A DNA stretch of 64,000 bases from Pseudohalioglobus lutimaris. Lineage in GTDB: Bacteria; Pseudomonadota; Gammaproteobacteria; Pseudomonadales; Halieaceae. Of the stretch, positions 32,984-42,124 are shown one piece after another. Under the pieces are notes generated by a model that worked only from the letters and a program-made list of their open reading frames with translations, had not been told where the DNA came from and made no database searches. The stretch covers positions 1 to 64,000 of the forward strand of contig NZ_PKUS01000002.1 of assembly GCF_002866825.1 (NCBI RefSeq), written 5' to 3'. Position 1 is the stretch's first letter, and every line of letters starts with the position of its first letter. The position numbers and the translations under genes are program-made.

Positions 32984-33985
32984 ATGCGCGACTACTCCAT
33001 TTCAGTCTACTTCATCAAGGCCGTGCTGAAAAACGCGGTGGCCCAGGGCCTGGATCCCATCAGCCTGCTGCGGAAGTCACGCATATCGCCACGGCTGCTG
33101 CTGGAGAAAGAAGCTCGCATCTCCGTGGAGCGTTTCGCTGACCTGCAGGTGAACACCATGCTGGCGATGAATGACGAGGCCCTGGGCTACGTTTCGCGAC
33201 GCACACCCATCGGCTGCTGGTCAATGATGTGCCATGCCGTAATCGGCTGTGAAACGCTGGGTCAGGCGATTGCGCGCTATTGTCGTTTCTACCAGTTGTT
33301 CGAGTCTGGCGTTCACCCCCAATTGATCGTTGACGGTGATGAAGCGCGAATTGGCGTCGTCACTGCCGATGAGGGTGCCGCACCTGATCCCTATATGACC
33401 GAGTTACTGCTGTTCAATGCACACCGTTTCGCCAGCTGGTTGATACAGGAACACCTGCCGTTGCAGTGCGCGCAGCTGGCCTACCCGCCGGCGACCGATC
33501 TGCGCGAATACCGCGCCATGTTCCTGGGTAACCCGATAGAGTTTGAAGCCCAGCATTCGCAGCTGGTATTTTCCACCGCCCTGCTGGACCGCCGCATCAC
33601 CCAGACTGAACAGACATTGCGACACTTTCTGCGTCACCCCGTGCTGATGCTACTCACCCAGACCTACGACCAGAACAGCTGGACCGCCCGCGTGCGCGAG
33701 GCCGTGCACCAGCACCTGATCGATATGCCGGAGCTGAACGATGTAGCAGCCATGCTGGATGTACACCCGCAAACCCTGCGTCGCCGCTTATCGACCGAGG
33801 GAACAACCTTCAAAGAGGTCAAAAGCCAGGTGCGCCGCGACACGGCCCTGCACTACCTTGGCAAGCAGGGCCTGTCCATTGAGGAAATCGCCCATCGCGC
33901 AGGCTTCTCTGAATCCTCCGCATTTATCCGCGCGTTCAAGGGCTGGACAGGCGTCACTCCCTACACCTACCGCAAAGGCCTGTGA
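32984..33985 (+). CDS. AraC family transcriptional regulator
   Basis: A 333-residue regulator of the ArgR/OruR branch: a long N-terminal ligand-binding region (the arabinose-binding-like PF12625 type) and a C-terminal double helix-turn-helix (about 240-333; DVAAMLDVHPQTLRRRL, GLSIEEIAHRAGFSESSAF, ending GWTGVTPYTYRKGL). Members of this branch often control use of fatty acids or related carbon sources. The ATG at 32984 lies behind GAGGGA, 8 bp after the diguanylate cyclase stop. The ligand and targets are unknown. Confidence 0.92.
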   Translation: MRDYSISVYFIKAVLKNAVAQGLDPISLLRKSRISPRLLLEKEARISVERFADLQVNTMLAMNDEALGYVSRRTPIGCWSMMCHAVIGCETLGQAIARYCRFYQLFESGVHPQLIVDGDEARIGVVTADEGAAPDPYMTELLLFNAHRFASWLIQEHLPLQCAQLAYPPATDLREYRAMFLGNPIEFEAQHSQLVFSTALLDRRITQTEQTLRHFLRHPVLMLLTQTYDQNSWTARVREAVHQHLIDMPELNDVAAMLDVHPQTLRRRLSTEGTTFKEVKSQVRRDTALHYLGKQGLSIEEIAHRAGFSESSAFIRAFKGWTGVTPYTYRKGL

Positions 33986-34085
33986 CGGCGCGCTGAGGGT
34001 GCAACGCCGGCTGCGCGCGCTTTTCCGTTTGCTTCAGCAGCATTTCGACTATAGTTAACCCGCTACCAGAAACGAGGAACGGATT

Positions 34086-36911
34086 GTGTTGAGAAAAATA
34101 GTGCGGGTACTCGCTGGAATCTATATTGCTTATGTGCTGATCGCCTTGCTGGTGGTGATGCCCGCGGCCAACTTTCTCGCCCCCAAATACGTGCACGACA
34201 CCTACGGCAGGAAACTGCACACCGACATCATCCTGTTCAATCCCTTCACCTTCAATGCCGAGGTGCGCGGCGCCAGGCTCAGCGAGACCGATGGCAGCGC
34301 CTTCGCCGCACTGGACCGGGCCAGTGTGAACCTTTCTCTCGCCAGCCTGTTCAAGCAGGGTGTCGTGCTGGACGAGGTCAGTCTGCAGGGACTGCGGCTG
34401 CACCTGCGCCGTATCGACGCCGAGACCTATAATTTCTCTGACCTGATTCCTCCGGCAGACGAAGAACCCGCCCCAGAGAGCGATGCAGGTATCCCCGCCG
34501 TCACCATCGACAGATTGTCATTCACCGCTGAACGTATCGACCTGAGCGACGAGGCGCGCGATGAGCCTTTTCGCACTCACTATAAAGGCATCGACATAAA
34601 CGTCACCGACCTGTCCACCATCGTCGAGGAAGGCAAACCCTACCGCATCGCGGCACATGCCGAGTCCGGGGGCGCCCTGGACTGGGAGGGCACCGTTTCG
34701 ATTCCCGCTGCACGCAGCGAGGGCACATTGCGCATCAGTGAGCTCAGCCTCAGGCCTATCTGGCGCTTTGCCCGCCCCTGGCTGCGTTTCGAGCTGCGCG
34801 AGGGCAAACTCAGCCTGCAGGGCGACTACGCCGTGTCCTGGGGTGAGGGCCTTGATTACGACGTGACCAACGGCCAGCTCCGCCTGGCCGCGTTGGATAT
34901 CCAGCCACTCGATGACCAGGAGCTTGCCGATACCGGCCTCTCCATGACTGCGCTGACAGTCTCGGCGGTGACGCTTGCCGGCAGCGAGGCCACCGTTGAT
35001 GTGAGTGAGGTGCGTATCGATAACCTGGCAGTGGCTGGATGGAGTGAGGGTGCGCAGGTCAGCCTTGCGGAGCTGTTCGCCATGGACAAACTGCCGGAAT
35101 CCGGGGCGGAAACTGAAGCCGCACCAAGGGACGAGACCGGACCCGAGTGGCAAGTAAACGTGGCGGACATACGCCTTCAGAACAGCAATGTTCGCTGGCG
35201 CTCAGAGTACACCGACCCACCCGAATTGTTGATCTCGCCAGTGGAAGCGCGGGCCCAGGCCATCAGCTGGCCGTTTAGCGGTGACTCTCCCCTCTCCCTG
35301 TCGTTCACCATCAACGACACGACGCAGTTCACAGTAGACGGCGCGCTGGCCCTGGAAAATGGGCAGGGCAACCTCGAGTACTCGCTGGCGGCGCTGCCAC
35401 TCGCCTGGTTCAACCCCAATCTCCCCAGCGCCCTGAAGGCGACGATCACTGACGGGAAGTTGGATACCCGCGGCACGATCAGCCTCAACGAGTTCCTGCC
35501 GGTTACCGTTGCCACCGACGGCAGCATTACTGCGTTCTCCGGCAGCATGGAAGACAGCGAGGAGGCGCTGACACGCTGGGATACCGTGCGCTGGAGCCAA
35601 CTCAAGGTCAACCTGGATGAACGTCTGGTGCATCTCGACAAACTGCAAATCCACGACTACGAGGGCCGTGTACATATCGCCAGCGACGGCAGCGTCAATG
35701 CCTCCAGGGTATGGCAGGAGGAAGTGGGTGAACGGGCCGGGGAGATCGTACATGACCTGGACCTGGATCGCCCCTGGCAGGTGGATGTACCTGAAATTTT
35801 CATCTCCGACAGCGCCATCGACTTCAAGGACGAGTCCCTGCCCATCCCCTTCCGCACCATCATCGGCGATGTTAACGGCAGCATAATCAACGTCAGCTCC
35901 GCGCCGGGCGCGGCAACCGATGTAGATATCAAGGGCTCAGTGGACGGCTATGCACCTGTTGCCCTCCTGGGCTCAGCCGTGCCTTTCGCCGACACACCCG
36001 AGCTGGACCTTGAGCTCACCTTCAAGGGGGTCGACATGGTGTTGCTCAGCCCCTACTCAGGCACGTACGCGGGTCACAGCATCGAACGTGGCCTGCTCAG
36101 TCTGGACCTGGGCTACAGCCTCGAGAACAACCGGCTCAAAGGCAACAACCAGATTGTAATCGACCAGCTGAAGCTGGGTGACAAAGTTGATAGCGACAAA
36201 GCCCTGGATCTGCCTCTGGAGCTGGCGCTGGCCCTGCTCACAGACATGAACGGCGTTATTGATCTCAAGATCCCGGTAGAAGGCGACGTAAACGACCCCC
36301 AGTTCGCCATTGGCAGCGTGGTCGCCGGCGCCATTGTCAACCTGATCACCAAGGCCGTCACCGCGCCCTTCGCCCTGCTTGGCAGCCTGGTCGGCGCTGA
36401 GGAAGATTTGCAGCGCGTGGCTATCCCCACCGGCACAGCACAGCTCAATGAGCAGTCGCAGGAAAAGCTGGGCTTACTCTACGAGGCGCTTAACCAGCGC
36501 CCCGCACTGACCCTGGTGATCGGCGGCCAGGTGCAACTGGATGCCGACCGCCACGCACTGCAAAAGGCCGCTCTGGCACAAGAGCTGATCGCCGCAGGCG
36601 TGCAGGCCGGGGAAGTTTCCAGCCGTGGACCGGACTACATGGCGGTCATCGACAAACGCTATGCGGACCTGGGAACAGGAAAAGGCCTTGACGAGACCAG
36701 TTTCAAGCAGCGCAATGACGCCGTGCTGGCGACCTTTGCAGTCAGCGATGAACAATTGCTTGGCTTAGCCCGGGACCGGGCCGTCGCCACCAAGGAATAC
36801 CTGGTCAATGAGTTGGGTATGCCCGCAGACAAGGCGGTCATCGAACAGGCGGCGGAGCTGGATGGCGATGCGCAGGCCTTCAGCGGGGTGGTGTTGGACG
36901 TCGACTACTGA
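34086..36911 (+). CDS. DUF748 (AsmA-like) envelope protein
   Basis: A 941-residue protein with one N-terminal membrane helix (VLAGIYIAYVLIALLVVMPA) and a long, beta-rich exported body matching DUF748. The family belongs with the AsmA-like repeating beta-groove proteins thought to carry phospholipid between the membranes. Repeated units of the FTFNAEVRGARLSETDGSAF kind are visible. The last 170 residues recall an OmpA-like peptidoglycan-binding domain, in degenerate form. The GTG at 34086 is behind a GAGGAA site. It stands alone between the AraC gene and the convergent SprT gene. Lipid transfer is inferred from the family, not shown. Confidence 0.85.
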   Translation: MLRKIVRVLAGIYIAYVLIALLVVMPAANFLAPKYVHDTYGRKLHTDIILFNPFTFNAEVRGARLSETDGSAFAALDRASVNLSLASLFKQGVVLDEVSLQGLRLHLRRIDAETYNFSDLIPPADEEPAPESDAGIPAVTIDRLSFTAERIDLSDEARDEPFRTHYKGIDINVTDLSTIVEEGKPYRIAAHAESGGALDWEGTVSIPAARSEGTLRISELSLRPIWRFARPWLRFELREGKLSLQGDYAVSWGEGLDYDVTNGQLRLAALDIQPLDDQELADTGLSMTALTVSAVTLAGSEATVDVSEVRIDNLAVAGWSEGAQVSLAELFAMDKLPESGAETEAAPRDETGPEWQVNVADIRLQNSNVRWRSEYTDPPELLISPVEARAQAISWPFSGDSPLSLSFTINDTTQFTVDGALALENGQGNLEYSLAALPLAWFNPNLPSALKATITDGKLDTRGTISLNEFLPVTVATDGSITAFSGSMEDSEEALTRWDTVRWSQLKVNLDERLVHLDKLQIHDYEGRVHIASDGSVNASRVWQEEVGERAGEIVHDLDLDRPWQVDVPEIFISDSAIDFKDESLPIPFRTIIGDVNGSIINVSSAPGAATDVDIKGSVDGYAPVALLGSAVPFADTPELDLELTFKGVDMVLLSPYSGTYAGHSIERGLLSLDLGYSLENNRLKGNNQIVIDQLKLGDKVDSDKALDLPLELALALLTDMNGVIDLKIPVEGDVNDPQFAIGSVVAGAIVNLITKAVTAPFALLGSLVGAEEDLQRVAIPTGTAQLNEQSQEKLGLLYEALNQRPALTLVIGGQVQLDADRHALQKAALAQELIAAGVQAGEVSSRGPDYMAVIDKRYADLGTGKGLDETSFKQRNDAVLATFAVSDEQLLGLARDRAVATKEYLVNELGMPADKAVIEQAAELDGDAQAFSGVVLDVDY

Positions 36912-36917
36912 GTGCGT

Positions 36918-37448
36918 TCAGGCGCAGTAAACCAGGTGCGCTTCGCAGTAGCGACACAGATAGCTACCCTGGCCTTTGCGCATGCGATTGTGGCGCGTGG
37001 TTGACACCTGGTGTTCGCGGCAGCCACAGCGGTAGGGGTGGGTGCGCTGGCGGCGTTGCGGAATGCCTTCAAGATCCAGTTTGAACGTCACCTCGGGGTC
37101 GGCGTTGAAGTAGTGCATGAGCGCCTGCCACTCGACTCCGTGGGGCTTTACCTTCCCCACACCATATACCTCGTGCACGATATAATGCGCCACCTCATGC
37201 GGCACCGTGCCGTCCAGGTTCAGCTGCCAGTACTTGGAGAATATCCAGGGGTTATAGCGTATTTCCCGCCGGCGGCGGTGGGCACGGAACATGCCCGCTG
37301 TCGTGCCGCGCAGGTCAAACAGCACAGGGATACGCTCAAATGGGCGTTCAAGGACCTCCTCGGCCGTCGTAATGTAGTGCTCAGTGCGCGCCAGCACCTG
37401 CTGGCGCTGCGCTTCATCAATGGGCTCAATCACCGCGCGATACCGCAA
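36918..37448 (-). CDS. SprT-like zinc metalloprotease
   Basis: A 176-residue SprT family protein. The zinc protease motif is HEVAHYIVHE (His84, Glu85, His88), with a likely third ligand in KPHGVEWQALM, and the C-terminal zinc ribbon is marked by Cys141, Cys143, Cys165 and Cys168. Eukaryotic SPRTN relatives digest DNA-protein crosslinks; the bacterial role is little known. The start appears to be TTG at 37448, because no ATG in frame precedes the conserved core. The stop faces that of the DUF748 gene with only six bases between. Confidence 0.85.
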   Translation of the reverse strand: MRYRAVIEPIDEAQRQQVLARTEHYITTAEEVLERPFERIPVLFDLRGTTAGMFRAHRRRREIRYNPWIFSKYWQLNLDGTVPHEVAHYIVHEVYGVGKVKPHGVEWQALMHYFNADPEVTFKLDLEGIPQRRQRTHPYRCGCREHQVSTTRHNRMRKGQGSYLCRYCEAHLVYCA

Positions 37449-37639
37449 AAATCAGGGACCATGCCATACTACCAGAGCAACCCCTGGCCGGCTGTCAGAT
37501 TTGGTCTATTTTTTTGTTGTATCGAGTCATTGGCAGCCGGGAATGCAGGCCACAGACTCATGCACCGGGTTCGCACCTGGAGCCAAACCCCAGGGCCCGC
37601 TGGTGCAGCGGGTCCCGCACACCAATAAACAGGACAACC

Positions 37640-38659
37640 ATGAGCGCACACGAACTGGACACCTTGAAGCTGGGCGAATACCTGGCAGAACACATCCCCG
37701 ACTTTGCGGGTCCATTGACCACGGAAAAATTCGCCGGTGGCCAATCCAACCCCACTTTCAAACTCAGTGCCGGAGGCAGAGACTATGTGCTGCGCCGCAA
37801 GCCCCCCGGGGAGCTGTTGAAATCCGCCCATGCTGTGGACAGGGAGTTCCGCGTTATTTCCGCCCTGCGCGACACCGACGTGCCAGTGCCCAGGGCTTAC
37901 GTCCTGTGCGAGGACGAGTCGGTGATCGGCTCCATGTTCTACGTGATGGAGTACCTGGAGGGCCGCATTCTCTGGGACCCCACCCTGCCTGAAGCCCACG
38001 ACAATGCAGAGCGCGCCGCTATTTTCGACAGCATGAACGCCACCATGGCCGCCCTGCACAACGTCGACGTGGACGCGGTTGGCCTCAGCGATTACGGCCG
38101 CCCCGGCAACTACTTTGAGCGCCAGCTCAGCCGCTGGACCAAGCAATACCGGGCCTCCGAGACCAAGACCATTCCCGCCATGGAGCGACTGATGGAGTAC
38201 CTGCCGGCCAACATGCCAGCGGATGACGGTCGTGTCAGCCTGGTGCACGGCGACTACAGGCTGGACAACCTGATGTTCCACCCCACCGAACCGCACGCCA
38301 TCGCCCTGCTCGACTGGGAGCTGTCCACACTGGGTAACCCACTCGCCGACCTGGCCAACCAGTGTATGGCCTGGATGTTGCCGGGTGACGGCAGCGTCGC
38401 CGGCATGGCCGGCGTGGACCGCAAGTCACTGGGCATCCCCACTGACGAGGAATACATCGCCCGCTACTGCGAGCGTACCGGCCGCGAGGGCATCGACAAC
38501 TGGAACTTCTACATCGTGTTTTCCATGTTCCGCCTGGCCGCCATTTTACAGGGCGTGCTCAAGCGCGCGGAACAGGGTAATGCCTCCAGTCCGGAAGCAC
38601 GGGCGCGCGGTGCGCTGGTCGAGCCACTGGCTGACCTGGCCAACTCACTAATCGATTAA
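37640..38659 (+). CDS. Aminoglycoside phosphotransferase-fold protein (ACAD10/11-like)
   Basis: A 339-residue kinase-fold protein. The N-lobe Lys lies in YVLRRKPPGEL, the catalytic loop is SLVHGDYRLDNLMF, and the metal-binding segment is LLDWELSTLGNPLADLA. These match the kinase domain of ACAD10/ACAD11, which phosphorylates 4-hydroxyacyl-CoA to allow its beta-oxidation, rather than drug-resistance kinases. The frame extends to 37514, but the ATG at 37640 fits the family start (MSAHELDTLKLGEYLAEH). It heads a plus-strand operon with enoyl-CoA hydratase, thiolase and a hydrolase, which fits a role with hydroxyacyl-CoA. The exact substrate is inference. Confidence 0.88.
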   Translation: MSAHELDTLKLGEYLAEHIPDFAGPLTTEKFAGGQSNPTFKLSAGGRDYVLRRKPPGELLKSAHAVDREFRVISALRDTDVPVPRAYVLCEDESVIGSMFYVMEYLEGRILWDPTLPEAHDNAERAAIFDSMNATMAALHNVDVDAVGLSDYGRPGNYFERQLSRWTKQYRASETKTIPAMERLMEYLPANMPADDGRVSLVHGDYRLDNLMFHPTEPHAIALLDWELSTLGNPLADLANQCMAWMLPGDGSVAGMAGVDRKSLGIPTDEEYIARYCERTGREGIDNWNFYIVFSMFRLAAILQGVLKRAEQGNASSPEARARGALVEPLADLANSLID

Positions 38660-38682
38660 GCACATATAACCGGAGAATAACC

Positions 38683-39453
38683 ATGACAGATGAACAAGCC
38701 GTACTGGTGGACGTCGCCAATGGGGTAATGACCGTTACCCTGAACCGCCCCAAAGCAAAGAATGCAGTCAATAAGGCCGTCGCCGTCGCCGTGGCGGCAG
38801 CGATGGACGAGCTGGACAGCAACGACGCAATCCGCGTCGGCATCATTACCGGTGCCGGCGGTACCTTCTGCGCGGGCATGGATTTGAAGGCCTTCGTCAC
38901 CGGGGAACTGCCAATAGTGGAGGGTCGCGGTTTTGCCGGTCTGGTTGAAGCGCCGCCGCAGAAGCCGCTGATCGCTGCGGTAGAGGGCTTTGCCCTCGCC
39001 GGCGGCCTGGAAGTGATGATCAGCTGCGACCTGGTGGTGGCGGCAGACAACGCGAAATTCGGTATCCCGGAAGTCAAACGCGGTCTCGCTGCCGCAGCTG
39101 GCGGCCTGGTACGCCTGCCCCGGCAGATTCCTCCGCGCGTGGCCATGGAACTCGCGCTGACAGGAGACTTCATGGACGTTGAGCGCGCCATACAGGTGGG
39201 CCTGATCAATCGCGCGGTCCCCGCGGGCACAGCCCTGGCGGGCGCGCAGGCGCTGGCCGCAACCATTGTGGCTAACGGGCCGCTGGCAGTGAAGCTCAGC
39301 AAGCAGGTGATTGCCGAGTCCGGTGAATGGAGCGCCCAGGAAATGTGGCAGAAGCAGCAGGAGATCGTGATGCCGATATTCACCAGTGAGGACGCCATAG
39401 AGGGCGCCACGGCATTTGCTGAAAAGCGCGCACCCAACTGGAAAGGAAAATAG
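38683..39453 (+). CDS. Enoyl-CoA hydratase (crotonase family)
   Basis: A 256-residue crotonase. Oxyanion-hole segments are GAGGTFCAGMDLKAF and AVEGFALAGGLEVMISCDL; the first catalytic Glu is in FGIPEVKRGL, while the second position (AAAAGG) lacks an acidic residue. The C-terminus FAEKRAPNWKGK is usual for the family. It probably hydrates enoyl-CoA in the pathway of its neighbours. The ATG at 38683 follows GGAGAATAA, 23 bp after the kinase gene, and the thiolase starts 7 bp after its stop. Confidence 0.92.
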   Translation: MTDEQAVLVDVANGVMTVTLNRPKAKNAVNKAVAVAVAAAMDELDSNDAIRVGIITGAGGTFCAGMDLKAFVTGELPIVEGRGFAGLVEAPPQKPLIAAVEGFALAGGLEVMISCDLVVAADNAKFGIPEVKRGLAAAAGGLVRLPRQIPPRVAMELALTGDFMDVERAIQVGLINRAVPAGTALAGAQALAATIVANGPLAVKLSKQVIAESGEWSAQEMWQKQQEIVMPIFTSEDAIEGATAFAEKRAPNWKGK

Positions 39454-39460
39454 GAAACCA

Positions 39461-40699
39461 ATGATGAATGAAGCATGGATTATTGACGCCTGCAGAACAC
39501 CGCGCGGTCTCGGCAAAAAAAGCAAGGGATCACTGGCAGGACAACACCCCCAACACCTGGGGGCAGTGGTGCTCAAGGCACTGGCTGAGCGCAATGACCT
39601 CAACACAGCCGATGTGGGCGATGTCATTTTTGGCACCAGTTCCCAGCGCGGACGCCAGTCCGGCGATCTGGCGCGCATGGCGGCCCTGGAAGCCGGTTAC
39701 GACATCACCTCTTCCGGCATGACCCTGGACCGCTTCTGCGGCTCAGGCATCACCTCTGTGCAACTGGCGGCGATGAACATTCTCTCCGGCACCGAGGATG
39801 TCGCCATCGGCGGGGGCGCCGAAATGATGTCCATCTACGGCGAGGAAGGCGCGGCACCGTCCATGTTCCTGGACAACGACAACCTCACCCTGCGCGCTGC
39901 GCATCCGCAGCCCCACCAGGGTGTTTGCGCCGATGCGGTCGCGACCATTGAGGGCATCACCCGAGAAGACCTGGACCGACAGGCGTTCGAGACCCAACAA
40001 AAAGCTGCACGCGCTATTGCTGAAGGACGTTTCGACAAGAGCCTGGTACCCGTCTTTGACGTGGACGGTAACCTGGTGCTGGACAAGGAAGAGTTTCCGC
40101 GCCCGCAAACCACGCTGGAGGGCCTGGCAGAGTTGCAGCCGGCGTTTGCTGCAGTCGCGGACTATGCGCTGGACGAGGCCGGCACCACCTATCGCCAGCT
40201 GGTGCTACAAAAGTATCCAGGCCTGGAAATCACGCATGTGCACCATGCGGGAAACTCTTCCGGGGTCGTCGACGGCGCCGGTGCACTGCTGCTGTCTTCA
40301 CCCGACTATGCGCGCGCCCAGGGCTGGAAGCCCCGCGCCCGCGTTGTCGCCATGGTGAACCAGGGTGACTGCCCCACACTGATGCTCAACGCGCCGGTGC
40401 CCGCGGCAAAGAAAGTGCTGGCCAGGGCCGGGCTGGACGTCAGCGATATCGACGTGTGGGAAATCAACGAGGCCTTCGCCGTGGTGTCGGAAAAGTTTAT
40501 GCGCGACCTGGGCATGGACCGTGACAAGGTCAACATCAATGGCGGTGCCATGGCACTTGGGCACCCTATTGGCGCCACCGGCTCGCTGCTGATCAACACG
40601 GCACTGGACGAACTGGAGCGCCAGGACAAACAGTTCGGCCTGGTCACCATGTGCGCCGCCGGCGGCATGGCACCGGCGATCATTATCGAGCGGGTCTGA
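39461..40699 (+). CDS. Acetyl-CoA acyltransferase (thiolase)
   Basis: A 412-residue thiolase. The nucleophilic Cys is in TLDRFCGSGITSVQ (Cys93), NEAFAV and GGAMALGHPIGATGS carry the His, and CAAGGMAPA carries the second Cys. It cleaves 3-ketoacyl-CoA with CoA, the last step of beta-oxidation, or runs the reverse condensation. The frame reaches back to 39416, but the ATG at 39461 lies after TAGGAAA, which supports it. It is in an operon with enoyl-CoA hydratase (7-bp gap) and a hydrolase (7-bp gap). Confidence 0.93.
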   Translation: MMNEAWIIDACRTPRGLGKKSKGSLAGQHPQHLGAVVLKALAERNDLNTADVGDVIFGTSSQRGRQSGDLARMAALEAGYDITSSGMTLDRFCGSGITSVQLAAMNILSGTEDVAIGGGAEMMSIYGEEGAAPSMFLDNDNLTLRAAHPQPHQGVCADAVATIEGITREDLDRQAFETQQKAARAIAEGRFDKSLVPVFDVDGNLVLDKEEFPRPQTTLEGLAELQPAFAAVADYALDEAGTTYRQLVLQKYPGLEITHVHHAGNSSGVVDGAGALLLSSPDYARAQGWKPRARVVAMVNQGDCPTLMLNAPVPAAKKVLARAGLDVSDIDVWEINEAFAVVSEKFMRDLGMDRDKVNINGGAMALGHPIGATGSLLINTALDELERQDKQFGLVTMCAAGGMAPAIIIERV

Positions 40700-40706
40700 T
40701 TCGCAC

Positions 40707-41576
40707 ATGGTCGAACCCAGAGAGTTCCACCTCGACATAGGAGACGTGGAGTTGGCGGTGCTGGAGTGGCCGGGGGAAGGCGACCCTGTATTGTTGTTGC
40801 ACGCCACTGGTTTCCACAGCCGTTGCTGGAGCCAGGTGGTGGCTCAGCTCCCGGGGCAGCACGTGTTCGCCGTTGACTTACGCTACCACGGCCGCAGTGG
40901 CAGCCTGGGCGACGTCGACTGGAACGTGCTCTGCGCTGACATCGTCACACTCGTTGAAACCCTGGACCTGCAAAACGTGGTGGGCGTGGGCCATTCGATT
41001 GGCGGCTACATGATCGCCCGCGCGGCAGCGGCTCACCCTGAGCGATTCAAACACCTGTTGTTGATCGACCCGGTGATTGTTGCCCGGGAAGAATATGACG
41101 AGGCAAGGAAACGGGTTGCCACTATTACGGCGGCAGACCACCCGGTGGCGCGACGCAAGAATCGCTGGCAGGACGCTGCGGAAATGTTCGATCGCTTCAA
41201 GGACCGCGAGCCTTTCAGCAGCTGGCAAACTGAGGTACTGCGGGATTACTGTGACTACGCCCTGAAGCCCGCCAATGAGGAGGGCTACAGGGAACTGGCC
41301 TGTGATCCCATGAACGAAGCGGCGGTCTATATCAGTCAGGCCATGAGTGACGCCGTGCACGAAGACATTCCCCGCATCACCACCCCCACTACCCTGTTGC
41401 GGGCTCGTTACGAGGGTCTTTCCATCACCGACCTCAGCACCTCACCCACCTGGCCGGGGCTGGCCCAGGCCATAACCAACTGCCAGGAGCACTACCACCC
41501 GGAGATGAACCACTTTATTCCTATGCAGGACCCACTTTTGGTAGCTCGCCATATTCGCCAGGCGCTGGATGTTTGA
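40707..41576 (+). CDS. Alpha/beta hydrolase
   Basis: A 289-residue hydrolase. LLLHATGFHSRCW supplies the oxyanion loop, the nucleophile Ser is in VGHSIGGYM, and a C-terminal His is in HYHPEMNHFIPM. The family includes esterases, thioesterases and C-C bond hydrolases; the substrate cannot be read from sequence. It is the fourth gene of the kinase/hydratase/thiolase operon and may release a free acid or open a ring. The end of the operon has no visible terminator before the convergent NTF2-like gene. Confidence 0.87.
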   Translation: MVEPREFHLDIGDVELAVLEWPGEGDPVLLLHATGFHSRCWSQVVAQLPGQHVFAVDLRYHGRSGSLGDVDWNVLCADIVTLVETLDLQNVVGVGHSIGGYMIARAAAAHPERFKHLLLIDPVIVAREEYDEARKRVATITAADHPVARRKNRWQDAAEMFDRFKDREPFSSWQTEVLRDYCDYALKPANEEGYRELACDPMNEAAVYISQAMSDAVHEDIPRITTPTTLLRARYEGLSITDLSTSPTWPGLAQAITNCQEHYHPEMNHFIPMQDPLLVARHIRQALDV

Positions 41577-41646
41577 ACGGAGTACGCCACAGAGGTTCGC
41601 GGCCAGGTGGCCACTTGCCTGCTGGCAATACCTGAACGTACCAGCC

Positions 41647-42066
41647 CTAAGCCAGCTTGCTTAACTGCGCCATCACGTCGTCAAAGTCCCAGTGCGCGGA
41701 CATAGCGGTGATCAAACCCTGTTCATCGACTGTATACACGGCCAGCATGTCGCACTCGGTGGACTTGCCGTCGCCAAGGTCGTTGCGGGCGACCTGGTGC
41801 ACACAACAGGTATAGTCGCCGCTGGTCCAGCGTTGGTGTGGGGTGATCTCCAGTGTCGCCGGGCCGATCACTGTATCCCAGAAAGCCTCGATAGCCGCTT
41901 TGCCCTGATGCCCCTTGCCGCTGGGATCCATGGGTGACACGCCCACCGGATCACGGACCACTGCGTCTTCCGTGTAAAGCGCTAGCCACGCGGCCTTGTC
42001 GCCGGCCATGGCATAGTGAATTGACTTCTTGTTGGCTTCCACCGCCAGGTGCTCTTTCTCTTCCAT
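41647..42066 (-). CDS. NTF2-like / SnoaL-like protein
   Basis: A 139-residue single-domain protein of the NTF2-like cone fold, shown by its size and pattern (HYAMAGDKAAWLALYTEDAV near the start, AIEAFWDTVIGPA in the middle). The family includes ketosteroid isomerases, polyketide cyclases and dehydratases, along with many proteins with no known reaction. A ribosome site (AAGGAGATATGCG) precedes the ATG at 42066. It follows the Old Yellow Enzyme gene by 58 bp on the same strand. Confidence 0.8.
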   Translation of the reverse strand: MEEKEHLAVEANKKSIHYAMAGDKAAWLALYTEDAVVRDPVGVSPMDPSGKGHQGKAAIEAFWDTVIGPATLEITPHQRWTSGDYTCCVHQVARNDLGDGKSTECDMLAVYTVDEQGLITAMSAHWDFDDVMAQLSKLA

Positions 42067-42124
42067 CGCATATCTCCTTGTAGATTTCGGCAGAGGCCGG
42101 CCAGGGGAGAACTCGCCCCGCCGC

